From Centropus unirufus (taxonomy: Eukaryota > Chordata > Aves > Cuculiformes > Centropidae): a stretch of DNA of 64,000 bases. Numbering within the stretch: the stretch's first letter is position 1; each line of letters opens with the position of its first letter. This document shows, in pieces, positions 36,196 through 49,430 of this stretch. Both the position numbers and the translations under genes were made by a program. The notes below the pieces were generated by a model. It was given only the letters and a program-made list of their open reading frames with translations, made no database searches and had not been told where the DNA came from. The DNA lies in assembly GCA_013397695.1 (NCBI GenBank), contig VYZI01000254.1:474629-538628 (forward strand), given 5' to 3'.

Positions 36196-39073
36196 AAAAC
36201 CCATTCTCAAACCTTGATATTCACAACTGCGAGTATGTCTCATCAGTAACTCTCTGGAGAGATGCCAGTGTAAACTCAAGCTTAGTGGAAGACATAAGAG
36301 ATTCAGGCAGCAAAAGGTTCCTCATTCCTCTCCCCTTTTTTCGCTCATCCTTTTTTTAACTCTCCAATTTTGATTCTCTTTGAAGTTATATGAAAATATT
36401 TCTATTAAATGTAATCTTTGTTTTTTTAAAAAAGAGACTTTTTCTTGTACCTCAGTGCCTAATTGTTTCACTCTAATTCTTCAGATAAGAAAATTTTGGT
36501 TTTTTGTGATGAACACCAAAGTTAATGGCAAAAATGCTGAAAGCAGATTTTACTTCCAAGAAGCAACGTCAAAGCATTTCAGAACTTCTCTTTCTCCTTC
36601 CCTGTTAGTCCTGCCTATATTATACTACTCCATTTATTCCTGGTGACATGACTTGGAGAAGCCCATATGTGTTATGACCACCTGACATGAGACTATGTCC
36701 TCTTTCTCCATTCTCCACCTTATCACCCAGAAATTCCTACATTTTGCCTACTATATCAGGTTAATTGGATTAGACACCCAATTAAAGATTGTGTTTTCCA
36801 AGATCAAGTTCTTCCACTGTAATAAAGTGAAAACAGAAAAAGATATATTCTGAAGTAAAGGTATTAGGTATTTTCTTAGAATAAATGGAAGAAATCTGGG
36901 AACTGGTATTGCTCTCAGTGGAAAAAAAATATGGGTTGTGTTGTAGTTGAAACTTTCTGTATTAAGAAAGGGAGATAAGTGAAAATATAAAGTAAGCTCA
37001 AAGGATGGGCTTTTATTATTATTACTTAAAGGGGAAAACTAAGAGACTAAATTGAAATATTAGGTAACAATGAACAAATAGGAACTTGGGCAGGGTTGTT
37101 TCACTCTCAGAGAAAGAAACATATGGAATAAGTTACTCATGAAGGTAACTGAAGTATAATCTCACTGAGATAAAGGGATGTTTAAATCCGCCTCTGGAAG
37201 GGAGGATTGAAGAATAGGGTGAAAAAAGCTAGTAGGGTGGATTATACTAAACTATGTCAGGACAAGCACATCAGCACATATGAACCTTTTCCCTCTCTGG
37301 GATTCTGCTGTTCATTTGCTTTCTTATGTTATCAGCCCATAATATGAGATTCCACTGTCACTATAGCTCTTTTATATCTACAGATTTCTCCTGTGTTGTT
37401 CAATCTCAGTTCATCATTGAATTCTCCCTGGAGAATTCATACAATCAGGACCAAGACAGCGATGTGTTCTTGGTATGCAAGAATTGTGAAGCAAGTGGCA
37501 GGCAACTAAGGTGAAATCCTTCTCATGTATGTGTAAGCATCTGCTGCTGAACAGATGATCTCTTTGCAGTAAATGGACAGGAAAAGCCATATTTTAGTAA
37601 GTCATCTGAATTGTTTCAGTAGGATAAGATAAATTGGGTCATAAATGTTTCTATTTCTCCTCACGGTATATACAGAAAGCTTAAGATTCACACAAACATA
37701 GAAATCTGAACTTTAGAGGCCTGCAGATGTTTATATGAATCCACGCTGTTCTTGGTATTATGTCAAGAGAGAAAGCCATTTCCATCTGAGTTATTCAAGA
37801 CCACTTCAGCAACCCTGATATAGATTTTGATTCAGAGGCACCTGAGCAAACAGACTTGCCTTCAAACTAGCCCTTAAAAGCTAGTGTAAAGCTGCTCCAT
37901 CTTTGAAGCCGAGTTTGATGGCTTCCGTATAAATCTGTTATAATGTCTCCATTTGGGTTTGACAAATATAATTCCTCTAAGTAATGTTCCATTGGGTTTT
38001 GTAGATATAGTCTAAAATGGAAATAATTTCACAAGAAATAATACCTCTGATATTCAAGATCACTGGGGGTAATGTGCTTCAGTGATTGAAAAATCTTTAA
38101 AGACCCCTTTCTACCATATATTCTTTTTAAATTTTGCATCATCTAACCTTCAGAATAAATTCAACAGCTGAGAGATTCAGAAGAGATGTATGTTGCCATA
38201 TTTCTCCATCATATATACTGTGGAATCTAGAATGGGACAGACATTGGAGATGGGACACCAAAACTGATGCATTTTTTTAAATATTTCTGCACGCCAGGGT
38301 GTGCTACTGCTTTCTACCTTAAGACATCAAAAATTCTATGACTCAGTTAATCTCAGGCACTGTAGTTTATGGTTTTCAAAATTCAGAAGACAATTCAGAG
38401 TACATGCTTCTCATGATTTCTTCTTGTAGCAGTTACACTTTACACAAAACATTCACATAGCTAAGAGAGACAGTACAGTCAAATACTTAGACCACACACT
38501 TAGAGTATGGGAAATATAAACATAGAGCAAGCAGAATAGAATGAGAAATACTCGCTCTCAAATAATCTATAATATGTGCATATTATGAGTCCTTCAATAT
38601 GTCTAGTTTGCAATGGTTTAGAGTCCTCACCTGGGAAGTGTTTGAAGTGCGTAATATAAATCAGATAGAAAGGAAACTGAGTCTTGATCTTTCAAGGTAC
38701 AAATAGTAGTACAAATATCTTTCACAAATCCTGCTGTATCAAACATATTTTTTCAGTGCATTCTTTAGAGGTTTACTCTAAAGGAACAAGGATCACTGTC
38801 CTCTTAGATTGCTTGGAGAAATTAATGAAAGGCATAAAATTATTATGTACTGTCACTTCTCTTACCACATTCTCTGTTACACAATCACTGCAATGGTCTT
38901 ACTAAGAACTTTGGCTGCATTCCATTCCCAGCTCTTATTTAATATATTAATCTCTAGACTACAAAGAATCATAATTAGTTTCTGTCCAAGTGCTGAAATT
39001 AATTTTGTGGAAATCCATCTCTGTATGTTATAATGCTAGCTATAAAAGCAATCTTGAAAGAAGACAGCATGCT

Positions 39074-39118
39074 GGGGGGGAGGAAGGAGAGAAGCAGGGA
39101 GAGAAGGAAAAAAAGAAA
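39074..39118 (+). repeat. GA-rich homopurine tract
   Basis: Forty-five nt of purines broken by a single C at 39095, starting with a G7 run and ending with A-rich text. Such tracts can form triplex (H-DNA) structures when supercoiled. It lies about 130 bp before the 3' end of a minus-strand CR1. Confidence 0.85.
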
Positions 39119-39250
39119 TAAAACTTTGGCCCTGACTCACAGAAATCAAGCTGCGTTCTGTGTTACTCTGAAAAAAAGGAGTGGTCTCCTCTCCATCAGA
39201 AGTCCCACAACAGAGGCAGATACCGTCTCTGAATTGCTGCCTGTGCTGTT

Positions 39251-40000
39251 CATAGAATCATAGAATTATAGAATGGTTTAGATTGGAAGGGAACATGAAG
39301 ATGATCCAGCCCGAGCCCACTTCAGTGAGCAGGGTCATCTTGAGTTAGATCAGATTGCTTAGAGCTCCATCCAACCTGATCTTGAATGCTTCCAGGGATG
39401 GGGCATCTACCACTGCCCTGGGTGACTTGTTCCAGTGTTTCAACAGCCTCAGTGAGAAAAAAATTCTTCATAATATCTAGTAAAAATTTATCTTCTTTTA
39501 GTTTAAAACCATTGCACCTTGACTTATTGCTACAAGCCCTGCTAAAGTCTTTTCTCATCTTTCTTACAATCTCTCTTTATAGGAGAGATATTCCATCCCT
39601 CTGATAGATTTTGTGTCCCTCCTCTGGACCTGCTCCAAGAGTTCCATGGCTTTCCTGTGCTAAGGACTGCAGAGCTGGACATAGCATTCCAGGTGTGGTC
39701 TCACCAGAGCAGAGTAGAGGAGCAGAATCACCTCCCTTGACCTGCTGGCAATGCTTCTTTTGATGCAGCCAAGATACAGTTGGCTTTCTGGGCTGCAAAC
39801 ACGCTTTACCAGCTAATATTCAGCTTCTCATCTACAAAGAGTTCTAAGTACTTCTTTGCAGGGAGTCTCTCAATCTCTGCATCCTCCAGCCTGCGTCAGT
39901 ACTGAGGGTTTCCTCAATGCAGGTGTAGAATCTTGCACTTTGTCTTGTGGAATCTCATGAGGTTTTCACGAGTCCACTTCTCCAGCTTGTCAAGGTCCAA
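39251..40000 (-). mobile_element. CR1 LINE fragment, about 750 bp
   Basis: The longest continuous CR1 in the window. Inverted 3' terminus catagaatcatagaattata (three copies of the short repeat), then the 3' UTR and the C-terminal part of ORF2. On the minus strand the motif NGFKLKEDKFLLDI is readable at about 39470-39510, a conserved feature of the CR1 ORF2 C-terminus. The plus-strand words ctttgatgcag-type and ccagcttgtcaaggtcc mark the more 5' blocks, and the match stops at about 40000. It is 5'-truncated and carries frameshifts; the surrounding short open frames are its remnants or antisense shadows. Confidence 0.92.
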
Positions 40001-41597
40001 AGTTCTCTTTTTCCCCATCTTAGACCAGTGATGAGGACACATACATTAAAAGATGACTCTCTTGAAAGGATAAACAGGTGAAAAGGATTTTATTCATAAT
40101 ATCTCTGAAGGCTACCACAGATTTAGACATCTCAATGATTTTGCGGTCAAATTTCAGCATTTTGTTCAGTCAGTGGAGAGTTCTGAATGATCTTTAATCA
40201 GGTACATATCCTGAATGTAAAGTAGTGGTCATTTAGAAGACATGAGTAGAGATCTGATCTGCTCTCAGTACTTTTTTACATTATTAAAATGGAAAACCTT
40301 CTGGAAGTGCCCGTATTCAATATTCCTTATAATTTCAAAGGCATTTTGGGTTACACAGCCATTTGAATAATGTAAAAATTCTGGTTAATCCATGACTTGT
40401 ATGCCTGCAGGAAGAGATAGGGAATATTATAGAACACAAGATGCTAGTCAACACTAAGCCTGTAAACCATGGCTCAGTCAACTGAGGGTTAATATTCATT
40501 GACATACTCAGAAGTAATCTAGAAAACACTTATCACTGGAGAAAAACACTGATGTCATGTGGATGGTGCTGAAAATAAAAAGGGGAGGGACAATCATGAG
40601 AGGTTTTTTTAAATTTAAGGTCCTATTTTTACCTACATGATCAGTGCAGTATACGTAGTAGTATGCATGTGGATCTCGGTACACTGTTCTGCTTATCTAA
40701 CTAACTGACGTTGACAGTCCATGTCTGTGTTTGGCAAAAACTCATGGTCAGTTGTCAATCTTTTTACAAACATATGCATGCAAGTGTGCAGATGAACAAA
40801 TTTATTTGGTTTATAAGCTTAATAATTCAGAATATAGCAGATTCAAGAAAGAGACAATGGCCTTGCCTTAGTAAATGCTAGAAGTGACAGCATTCTCCAT
40901 CTCTGTTCCTTTTCATAATGAAAATGGGCAAAGTCATTAATAAAAAAGGCATCAGGGCAGCCAAAATACATTAAACATCAAAGATGTTGCAATTTACCTT
41001 GGAAATAGTGTTATCAAACTTTAATAGAGAAGTGGCGGTGTCTTTTCAAATATTTCATTCCTCATGAAACTGTGCCAGTCACTAACACTGTCTGCTGGTG
41101 TCCAACTGACACACTCCAGTAGTAATAATTGGGGCACTGTATGTCTAAGCTCCCTGGTTGAGATACAGCATTAACTCTTGACCCTTAAATGAAAAGAAAA
41201 CTCAGTATCTCCTGTTACTATTATAAATGTTGACTTTAGTATTCATTATTAAAGAATATATTCTGACCTCATTTCACACTGCATCATGCTATGTAGGGAT
41301 CTATAACAGCTTTCATTCGCATTGTTTCTTTTCACTGTGTCTGCATCTGATAAGCCAGAAACCTTGGGGACTGAACCAAAACACAAGCACTACTGAAGAA
41401 ACAGGCCTGGGAGATTTTCTGCTTCATCTCAAGGCACTACATCTATGTATAGTGTTATGGAGTAGTACAGTCTTTATTGTAAAGCATATTAAAATGTGAA
41501 TACAATTGAATTGCCTTTTTATGTTCCATACACAGAGTACGGAACATACATATTTAATATGCAACTGGCCTAAAGGTAACCTCTTCTATAATACAAA

Positions 41598-42098
41598 TTA
41601 TCTTGTTTTCTCTTCTTCTATGTAAATGGAAACAGATTGTTTCTCCTTGTCCTTTATGCTCATTTTGTAATATAGATCGATACACGTGAACCATGCCAGA
41701 CAACAATGACAGAGCCAGGATATATCAGTGCACCCAACATGTGATAAGCTGAAAATGAGAAAATGATCCCAGAGATGTAAATTCTCAGAAATAGATTTAG
41801 TTCTTACAGTTCCTTGGGTGCAGAATTTGTCTGCAAATAACAGAGGTATTCTAGGCAACTCAGCACAATCCAATCTCCTACCCTTTTCTCTGTGCATGCT
41901 TGAAAAAATGACTATACGCAAACTGAAATGTATCAGTGTCCCTGAGTCAAATTGCTGCCCCTCTAACCAGGAATTAGTCCTGCTTATATCAAAGGGCTGA
42001 AGGATGTCTTCAACAGCTGTCAAGAGTTCACAGCCTTGCCCACAGAAATAGCCTCTTAAATCAGAGCCTCTTCTTATCTTTGAAGCTTGAGTAGCCAT
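41598..42098 (-). other. 166-codon open frame, longest outside repeats
   Basis: A single uninterrupted minus-strand frame of 501 bp, longer than chance usually gives at this base composition. The start context is weak (T at -3, G at +4). A TTTATT on the plus strand at 41473-41478, about 120 bp past the stop, would read as AATAAA on the minus strand. The protein has a moderately hydrophobic, cysteine-containing stretch (about residues 112-142) and an acidic/basic tail, but no domain, zinc-finger spacing, RT, integrase or transposase signature that I recognise. It could be random or a lineage-specific transcript. Confidence 0.15.
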
Positions 42099-42336
42099 TG
42101 AGTCTTGGCTGTTCCTATCCAGCAGCTGAGAGCTATCTGGGTCTGCAGTTAGCCCCTACAATTACAATTCTCAGGAGCGTTTCCCCTGCTGTCATCAAAT
42201 CTGTCATTGATTACTTTTCTGTCCTTTATATGGTTGTAGAACTAGTAATTGCTCTCATGCTGACTGCAGAGGCGTGAGTGAAGATTGTTCCAATGTGAGG
42301 CAGAGCAGCACAGCAGAATATTGCTCAGCAAAAGTG

Positions 42337-42366
42337 TTGAACACTGAAGCATTGAACACTAAAGCA
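42337..42366 (+). repeat. 15-bp tandem duplication
   Basis: Two adjacent copies of ttgaacactgaagca and ttgaacactaaagca, differing at one base. A small slippage product. Confidence 0.85.
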
Positions 42367-43946
42367 AGGCTAAAGTATTTCCTGACAGGGATTTGCTTGC
42401 CAGCACACCAAGATCACAGCCTGCTCACCAGTTGATTTACCTGAACCCTCCACCAGCCTGTTTCACCTGTCTGTATTTGAATAATTAATTCTTCAGGGAA
42501 GGGAATAATCTTCTTCCCTTCTTCATACAGCTGATGAGCATAGGGCTCTAAATTACCACACAGATTCAAATGGCGAATATGGATGACAATTTGAATATTC
42601 TTATCCAACAGAACATTTGAGAATAAAATTGCAGTAACTTGAACTTTTCATGTGTCACAGAGAAAAAGGCATTTTTAGTTCATCTTATATTTGTATGAAC
42701 TCTATCAATTTAAAATGTCTGTCTTCAGAGTTACTCATATGTTTCATTTTTACAAATTACAGTTTGGGAGTTTGTGAACCAAGGTCATTTTATTCTGCTG
42801 AATACAGCTAAAAATTATAACAAAGTATTAGAGTGTTACTGCAGTCTTCCTCAATTATTTTATATTTCTTGTAGCAAAGCTTAGTGAATAATGTAAAAAC
42901 ACATTATTTTGATTTGCTTTGGAAAAACACACTTCTCAATGACTGATGTGTGCATAAAATATGTTGGAAACCAACATGTAATTCCACAATGGCACTCTGT
43001 TTTTGATGGGAGCTTCTAGGGGCTGCACTAATACTGGTAATAAATAACAGTAACAAATCCAATACACAAGTTTAGCTTTACCACTGGTTTTAGAGTCACA
43101 GAAATATCTTAAGGAAGATTAAATACCATTGTGTATGTTCAATCTTTGTTCTGTCCTGTCATTGTGAGCTAATAACAATGACTCTAGGGACTGGACTGAG
43201 TCCACCTATTCATGTTAAAATACAATCTTCTGACTATGATAGAGAAGATCAAATGACTATCAGATATTGGCTGATTTGTAACACTTGAAGTGTCTCATAT
43301 AAAAATTGAAATAAAAGTGGTAACCTATTACATTCATTTTTTATTCTTCTGAAGGAATTTATTTTTCTAATAGCCAAAACAATAATCAGTTTCAATTAAT
43401 TTCATGCAAAATGCAGCCACAACAAGAAAATAAATTTTATATAATATACTTCACAATGATTAATAATTATTCAATATTTGTATGGGTTTTGCTGCACTGT
43501 TAACATGAGGAGGTTTTTTAAAAGAAATCCAGTTCCCCTGACATTTTTTATTTTCTTTATACCACTTGAATTCTGATTTTCCCGTTCACATCAAGAATGC
43601 CTAGATATGAATAGTTTCCATATGAGGAAAGAGAAAATACATTCTTATCTTGGGAAAGAGATGCTTGATAGGGGGGAAATGACACAGGGCTTTAAGTTAT
43701 AAGCTATATGCAAAGTGCGAACAGGGAGTGAATATTCCTTTCATTCTACAGCACAAACACTACATATAAAAAAACGTATTAAAGAGCAAGTTATATACCG
43801 AAGTGGAGTATTTTTTCTACACAACATGTAATTACATTATAGACCTCATGACCACAAGATTTCATGGAGGTCAAAATTATATATGTATGTAAAAAGGAAC
43901 AAATTAATGGAGAGTAAATCAACTCATGTAATTAAGCATGACTTAC

Positions 43947-44057
43947 CAGAAATTCTGAATCAGGAAGTTCTGAAACCACTGATTACTATAAATTTTTCCA
44001 GGCCCATGAGTTTTTGTATATGCCTTTGTTTCTTCCCTCTTTGCTACCGCCCAGTCT
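43947..44057 (-). other. Candidate minus-strand exon
   Basis: On the minus strand, tttctg|gtaagt is a strong donor (plus-strand acttac at 43941-43946). A possible acceptor (ctgtctctgag) lies 111 nt upstream. One frame is open across the segment, with peptide core KREETKAYTKTHGPGKIY; the other two contain stops. The acceptor pyrimidine tract is poor. I do not recognise the peptide, and chance is a fair alternative. Confidence 0.12.
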
Positions 44058-44070
44058 CAGAGACAGTATT

Positions 44071-44101
44071 GTAGATAGGGAGGATATGGTAGATAGGGAG
44101 G
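44071..44101 (+). repeat. 13-bp direct duplication
   Basis: gtagatagggagg occurs at 44071-44083 and again at 44089-44101, separated by five bases. A local slippage-type duplication. Confidence 0.85.
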
Positions 44102-45392
44102 CCTGCTAGGTGTTCTCTCCTCTACTCTTAATGAGACTTAGGATGTGAGTCACCCCACGCATCAAACATAGATGTCTGTGAGCAAATTCTCTTCATAGTC
44201 AGATAGGAGCAACAGACACTCCTGGAGTACAGCAATTTGTACTCTACCTATATTAGAGAGAAGTCAATTGAATTGTAAACATACTTATCTCCACACACCC
44301 ATGCTAAGAAAAAATATAGACATTTATCTTACATGATGGCACCTATTTGGTAGATTGTGTTAAATATTTAGGAGTCCTATTGCTACAACCTTATGCAGAG
44401 AAGGATAAGAAGATTTTTCCTTTCAGCTATCACATTTGTGCCTTATTTTCATTCAAACCAGTGGAGTAATGTGCTACAGAAAATTAAGGGAAAAGGATTT
44501 ATCTCAATATATTTTTGTCATCAAAGCTTTATACGGAAGAATTCATAATCTGGCCCAATTTTTATAAAACATCTACAGACAGACTTCAGTGCCATTGAAA
44601 TGATTAGATTTAAGAATGTGTTTAAGATCTTTGCTGAACTGGGGCCAGAATGAAATATGGTAGAACAAAAGCCACCAAAATGTTTGAGACATTGAAATAT
44701 GGTTCAGTTCCATTAATAGCAAGTTTCTGTTTCAAGCAAAGCTGATCTGACAAAGAGAAGCAAAATTACTCCAGTATATAAAAAGGGTTTCCACTGTGCT
44801 ATTAAATTCCAATAGAAATTATTAAATCCCACAGAGATTTTTTTAGATCAAAAGAACTTTTTACTTTCAGTATACAGTCACTTCTACAGAGAGAAGAAAC
44901 TGCCAAATATCCTGCAAGGCAAATCTGAAAATATGATCTTTTAGAACAATTCTGTCTTTCCTGCTTTCCCATTTATTTTTTGTACTACATCCAACAAATA
45001 TTCTGACATGCTACATCCAGCTACAGAGCTAAAGTATGACACAGAAAGCTAATGTGTGCTTCAGATGCTACCCATGCAACTGATGATCACGGGTTTTGAG
45101 TTAACTGGGGAGGTATCATGAGGCACTAACAATCTTTGCCACATAGTTTTCAAACTACATTGTTACTTTTTGAAATTACACTTTTAATCATTTCCACATG
45201 ATTCCTCTAAAATACATACTACAGTATTAAAGATTTGGTTTTGCAATTTCCATGAAAAAATCTGCATTTTAACTTCTTAGCCATCCACACACCAGAGGGA
45301 AAAAATATCACTCATTTAGGATACATTATTCATCTGAATTAGCCACATTACATATAGAATTAGAGTATAAATTTTTTACACCTTCTGCTTAG

Positions 45393-45407
45393 GAATTAAT
45401 TCAGGAG
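45393..45407 (+). other. 15-nt microexon-like segment
   Basis: A well-formed acceptor (attttttacaccttctgctt then AG at 45391-45392) is followed by gaattaattcaggag and a strong donor GAG|GTAAGC (GT at 45408-45409). The segment is a multiple of three; in phase 0 it would add E-L-I-Q-E. Microexons of this size occur in neuronal genes of vertebrates. What is seen is only the pair of strong splice sites 15 nt apart; a real host gene is not visible here. Confidence 0.15.
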
Positions 45408-46507
45408 GTAAGCCACACAAAGTCTTATCACAGTAATGCCATGTTTTCCCACATTTAGCCCTAAAAGAAGTAATAGGACATGTGGAGTCCAATTAAGTCC
45501 ATCACAGCCATGCCACAGGTCCTACTAAGCCATGCAAAGTTAACTGCTCTGGCATTTACACAGCTGTACACACATGCAATATGGTGTCAAAAAGGTGTAA
45601 CTCTGGATTTTGCGTATTAGCTACAACCAGTATTCACTCTGGGGATGGTATCTGATGGCCTTTTGAGTATGTGGATGGGCGGCATCATCCTATATTTGGA
45701 GAAGTTCTCTCTGTTGCAAAACTGGATGTTACTGTGAACAAAGATAATCACTGAACAGGACACTGCCTTTCCTATTGCAGTTGTTTTGCCCCTAAAAATG
45801 GTACAATTTTACAGATCTAGAAGTGGGTGCATAAACCAAGAAAAAAGCCACCCCATGACATTGTGAATAGGGACATTCAATTGGCAACAAAGAATTTTGA
45901 CTTCTAACCTAAGTTTATTGAATTACTCTTTACTGAAAAAGACAAAATAGGTCTTTAAATGGGGAAACAAAGCCTGTGCCTCCTTTCTTTTTTAGGAAGC
46001 CCTAAGCAGTAAACAATGCAGCGACATTTTATTTCTTTGACTCTCAGAGAAAGTAAATCTTGTATCCATTTCCCTATTTGAGATGTAGGAGCTGCCTCTG
46101 CTGCCCCTCCTGACACAAATTCTGGTTGTCATCCACTCCCCTGGGAATAAGGATATATGGGTCTGATCTCCTCTATCTGAGGAATGAAGGGAAACCATCT
46201 TCCTCGCTTCCTGTGTGAGTGGTCTAAGTGCAACATTACCATATTAAAAGCCACCTCTGCAATTACTTACTCATTCTATGTCCACGCATTAAGCCTTGTC
46301 TCAGATGGATTTTGTAACAGGCATAATCTTTCTACACAATAGATGCATTTTTAGTGGGCCATATGCAGTCAGGCAAAGGCTCAGATGGGGAAGATGCTTT
46401 TTTGCCTCAAACTTGATTAGGTTTATGTATAAAGTAAACATTGAGACACTCATTCAGTTGCCTGGTTGATGCAAACTATGTTGATTTGATATACCCTGAT
46501 GTTGCTG

Positions 46508-46703
<196 letters not shown>

Positions 46704-47689
46704 AAAAAATCTATGCTGTTTCAGACTCTAAGGAAAAAACCCAACATACAGGATACTCAGTCTTGCAAGCATCTCTAGATAGATATCAAAAAGAAAAAGA
46801 AATAATCTCTGAATTTCTCATGTCAGTGCTGTTTCCAACTGAACTTAAAGCAGAAAGACATTCCTGAAGACAAGTAAAGATTCATCAAGGAAGTGCGGGA
46901 TTTGGAGGTATCTTTATGAAGTTTGTTTCTATTGTGGATTTCAACTTCGGTACTTCAGCTTCCTTTAAGTCCTAACTCAAGTATCTAAGAATGCATATAA
47001 GACCAATCCCTTCGGGGATCTAAGATTTACTTACCAGGCCAAGCACTACATTTGCTTTGCTTTGCTCAGCTGTGGTACTCGAAGTATGCAGTAAGGAAGG
47101 AATTGTCTATCAGAGCAAAAGTACCAGGTTACATATATCTGTGCAGAGCTGATAGTTCACTGGAGAGTGAAGGAGCCAAGATTCTGCCAAAATTTTCTTC
47201 TTATTTCTCTAGTTACCCTGAGCATGGATTCACAGATCCATAAGGTCATGAAGGGCCAAAGGACAACCTTAAACATAAACTCCTTTGTATTCTTTTACAG
47301 TCCATAAACTCTGAACTTGCCTGATGACATCTGGCATAACTTACTCTTTCCTGCTATTCAGAGGGTCTGCTCTCTCAACACTATATAAAATTACTGGTCT
47401 TCTTAAGCATGTGAATTTACAATGTCTGAGAATCATTCTTGATTATCAGTTTGTCTTCACCTAAATAATACTTCCAAAAGTCTTACATTTATTCAAGGCA
47501 CTGAACTTGCAGCACAAAAAATTCCTAAACTGGGAATGCTGGCATTTCTGAGATACTCAGCAAAGGTTGGTTCACATATCCAACTGGAGTTTTGCTTCAG
47601 TGCCATAAGTTTGGCTTTTAAGGCATCAGATTGCATTTTTAGTGCATTTAATTAAACTTCTAAGACTGCTTGGCAAACTAAAATTCCAC

Positions 47690-47960
47690 TTCTTGCAATC
47701 AGAAACATGGTGATTATTTATAATTTCACAAAGATTTCTTCCATCTGTACTTCAGAGCAATTAGGGAGTTTATTCATAATTCATTAATTTTAAAGACATG
47801 CACATAAAACATGATTCTGTGCTGTAACTTCATGTGTTACTATTTAATGACACTTAAGAATACCTGACAATTAGGCATGTTTAAACAAACTAACGATTGA
47901 AATAAGCAAAATTAAATTTAGCAGCTAGTGTTATAATTCAGCCTTGTGACTCTGGGTTTT
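47690..47960. promoter_or_regulatory. Possible conserved non-coding element
   Basis: A unique AT-rich block with many homeodomain-type cores (attcattaatttt, caattagg, aaattaaattta) and a forkhead-like word (tgtttaaacaaac), without repeat or coding features. Its texture resembles known vertebrate enhancer elements, but this is inference with no measure of conservation. Confidence 0.13.
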
Positions 47961-48309
47961 ATCTTTGGTTTTGCAATATATAGGCCAAGCAATGTCTTTT
48001 CAATGCTAACTCTTACATATTTTCCTTTATGATATGTATTTATTTAAGACAGTTTCTAATTATTGGAAAGAGGGAGTACAGGGAAAAGATAAGCAATGAA
48101 GGGTAGGAGAGCTCAGCTCTTCCTGTCCAGGCATCCTTGTAGCCTCTTAAAATTCCCTATTAATATAGGGACACAATCAGCAGGAATAGTTGAGGGATAT
48201 AGATCAAGTCTGGTCTGGTATTTTCTGTGTCTTTTGACAAGTGACACTAACTGCGATGTAGAGATAATCCATACTTACAATAAACAGTTATTCTGTCTAA
48301 ATGCTGGAG

Positions 48310-48337
48310 AAATTATAGGTAAATTATAGGTAAATTA
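48310..48337 (+). repeat. 11-bp tandem repeat, 2.5 copies
   Basis: aaattataggt occurs at 48310-48320 and 48321-48331, followed by a partial third copy. A simple slippage product. Confidence 0.85.
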
Positions 48338-49383
48338 CCTCTCATCTAATTAGTGCCTATCCACGTGGCACATTTGAAAATTCTTTGTAGGAATAGCTTT
48401 TTAAAAGTCAGGATAATCTGCTATCATACTGTGCATGTAGATAAGCAGAAAATTCTGTGTATGTGTTACATATGAACATGATTTTCTCTGTGATATATTC
48501 ATCCTGAATTTCTTCAATATGGCATAAATATGTCATTATATTTCCATAGCTCAGACAAACAGCACAAATGAAGTTCTTATGATCTGTCTAACTTATACAA
48601 TAGGATATCACACACGTCAAAACATTCAAATGTAATCAGATATGGGCCCGTACCCAAATCCCAATAATTGCTAAAGTTTTGGAAAGTATTAATGCTCTAT
48701 CTCTCCAAAGCTCCAAGATCCAATTCTTTTTCTCGGCTCAGCCCATTTTGTGTATCTTTGAATTTAATATAATACAGTCAAGATAACTGAGATTGTTGGT
48801 TTATATAAATAAAATAGTGGTACGTACTGAGCACTGCCTCAAAGCACACCTCACAGAACTCAGCAGAATTACTATGTATCCAAGCACATGTTCTACCCTG
48901 AGTAGCAGTCGGTGTTGTTTTTTTCTCACTAAAAAGACATGTTGTTGTGATTCCTGTAGATTAAAAAAGCAAAATAAATGTGTGTAAGAATTATTAAATA
49001 TAAAATATATATTTGGGGCACTTCGGTATTAAAAATTGATGGTAAATTTGGAGAAAATTAAACACTGATATGAATGAACTCAGGAGAAAAAAGAACTGAG
49101 TTTAGAGATGGGATGAAATACTTAAATATGCAACCTGGTCCAGATAATTTCAAAGCAAATTAAGCCTTCTTTCCAACTGTTAGAAATCATTAAGACAGCA
49201 CCAAATTATTTTACATCTTATTAGAATATAATCCTTAAGAATTCCCGTATTAGTTTGCAGACTTTAGATGAAAACCAATAACTACACTTAGAGTTTGTAG
49301 CATATCACCAAAGAAATTCTATCAGAGTCTTTAAAACTGACCTTGATTCAATAGTTAATGGTACACTGCTGAGAAGATCTCCT

Positions 49384-49430
49384 TATTGGTAGAAACCAGA
49401 ATAGATAATATAGCCCAATACAGTATCTCT
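49384..49430 (-). mobile_element. Ancient L3/CR1-like LINE relic
   Basis: The plus strand reads attggtagaaaccagaatag then ataatatagcccaatacagt and atctc. This follows the inverted L3/CR1-type end 'gggtcagaccaaaggtccatctagcccagtatcctgtctc'. Minus orientation, about 45 bp, well diverged. The rest of the element cannot be followed. Same general family as the relic at 14.1 kb but opposite strand. Confidence 0.45.

Larger units (their letters stand above)
34379..39250. other. Unique non-coding stretch with SINE relic and A/T tracts
   Basis: Includes a T14 run (35389-35402), the 40-nt homopurine tract at 35584-35623, a CORE-SINE head at 36141-36195 and the purine-rich tract at 39074-39118. The 93-codon frame at 34998-35279 (plus) and others are unremarkable. 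No gene recognised. Confidence 0.55.
40001..46508. other. Unique non-coding stretch, no recognised gene
   Basis: Contains the 166-codon frame at 41598-42098, a 15-bp tandem at 42337-42366, a 13-bp duplication at 44071-44101, a minus-strand exon-like segment at 43947-44057 and a 15-nt microexon-like segment at 45393-45407, all listed separately or in the findings. No mobile element was recognised in these 6.5 kb. Confidence 0.55.

Noticed and set aside
39386..39604. Plus-strand frame of 72 codons and neighbours
   Set aside because: Antisense shadow of the CR1 at 39251-40000.
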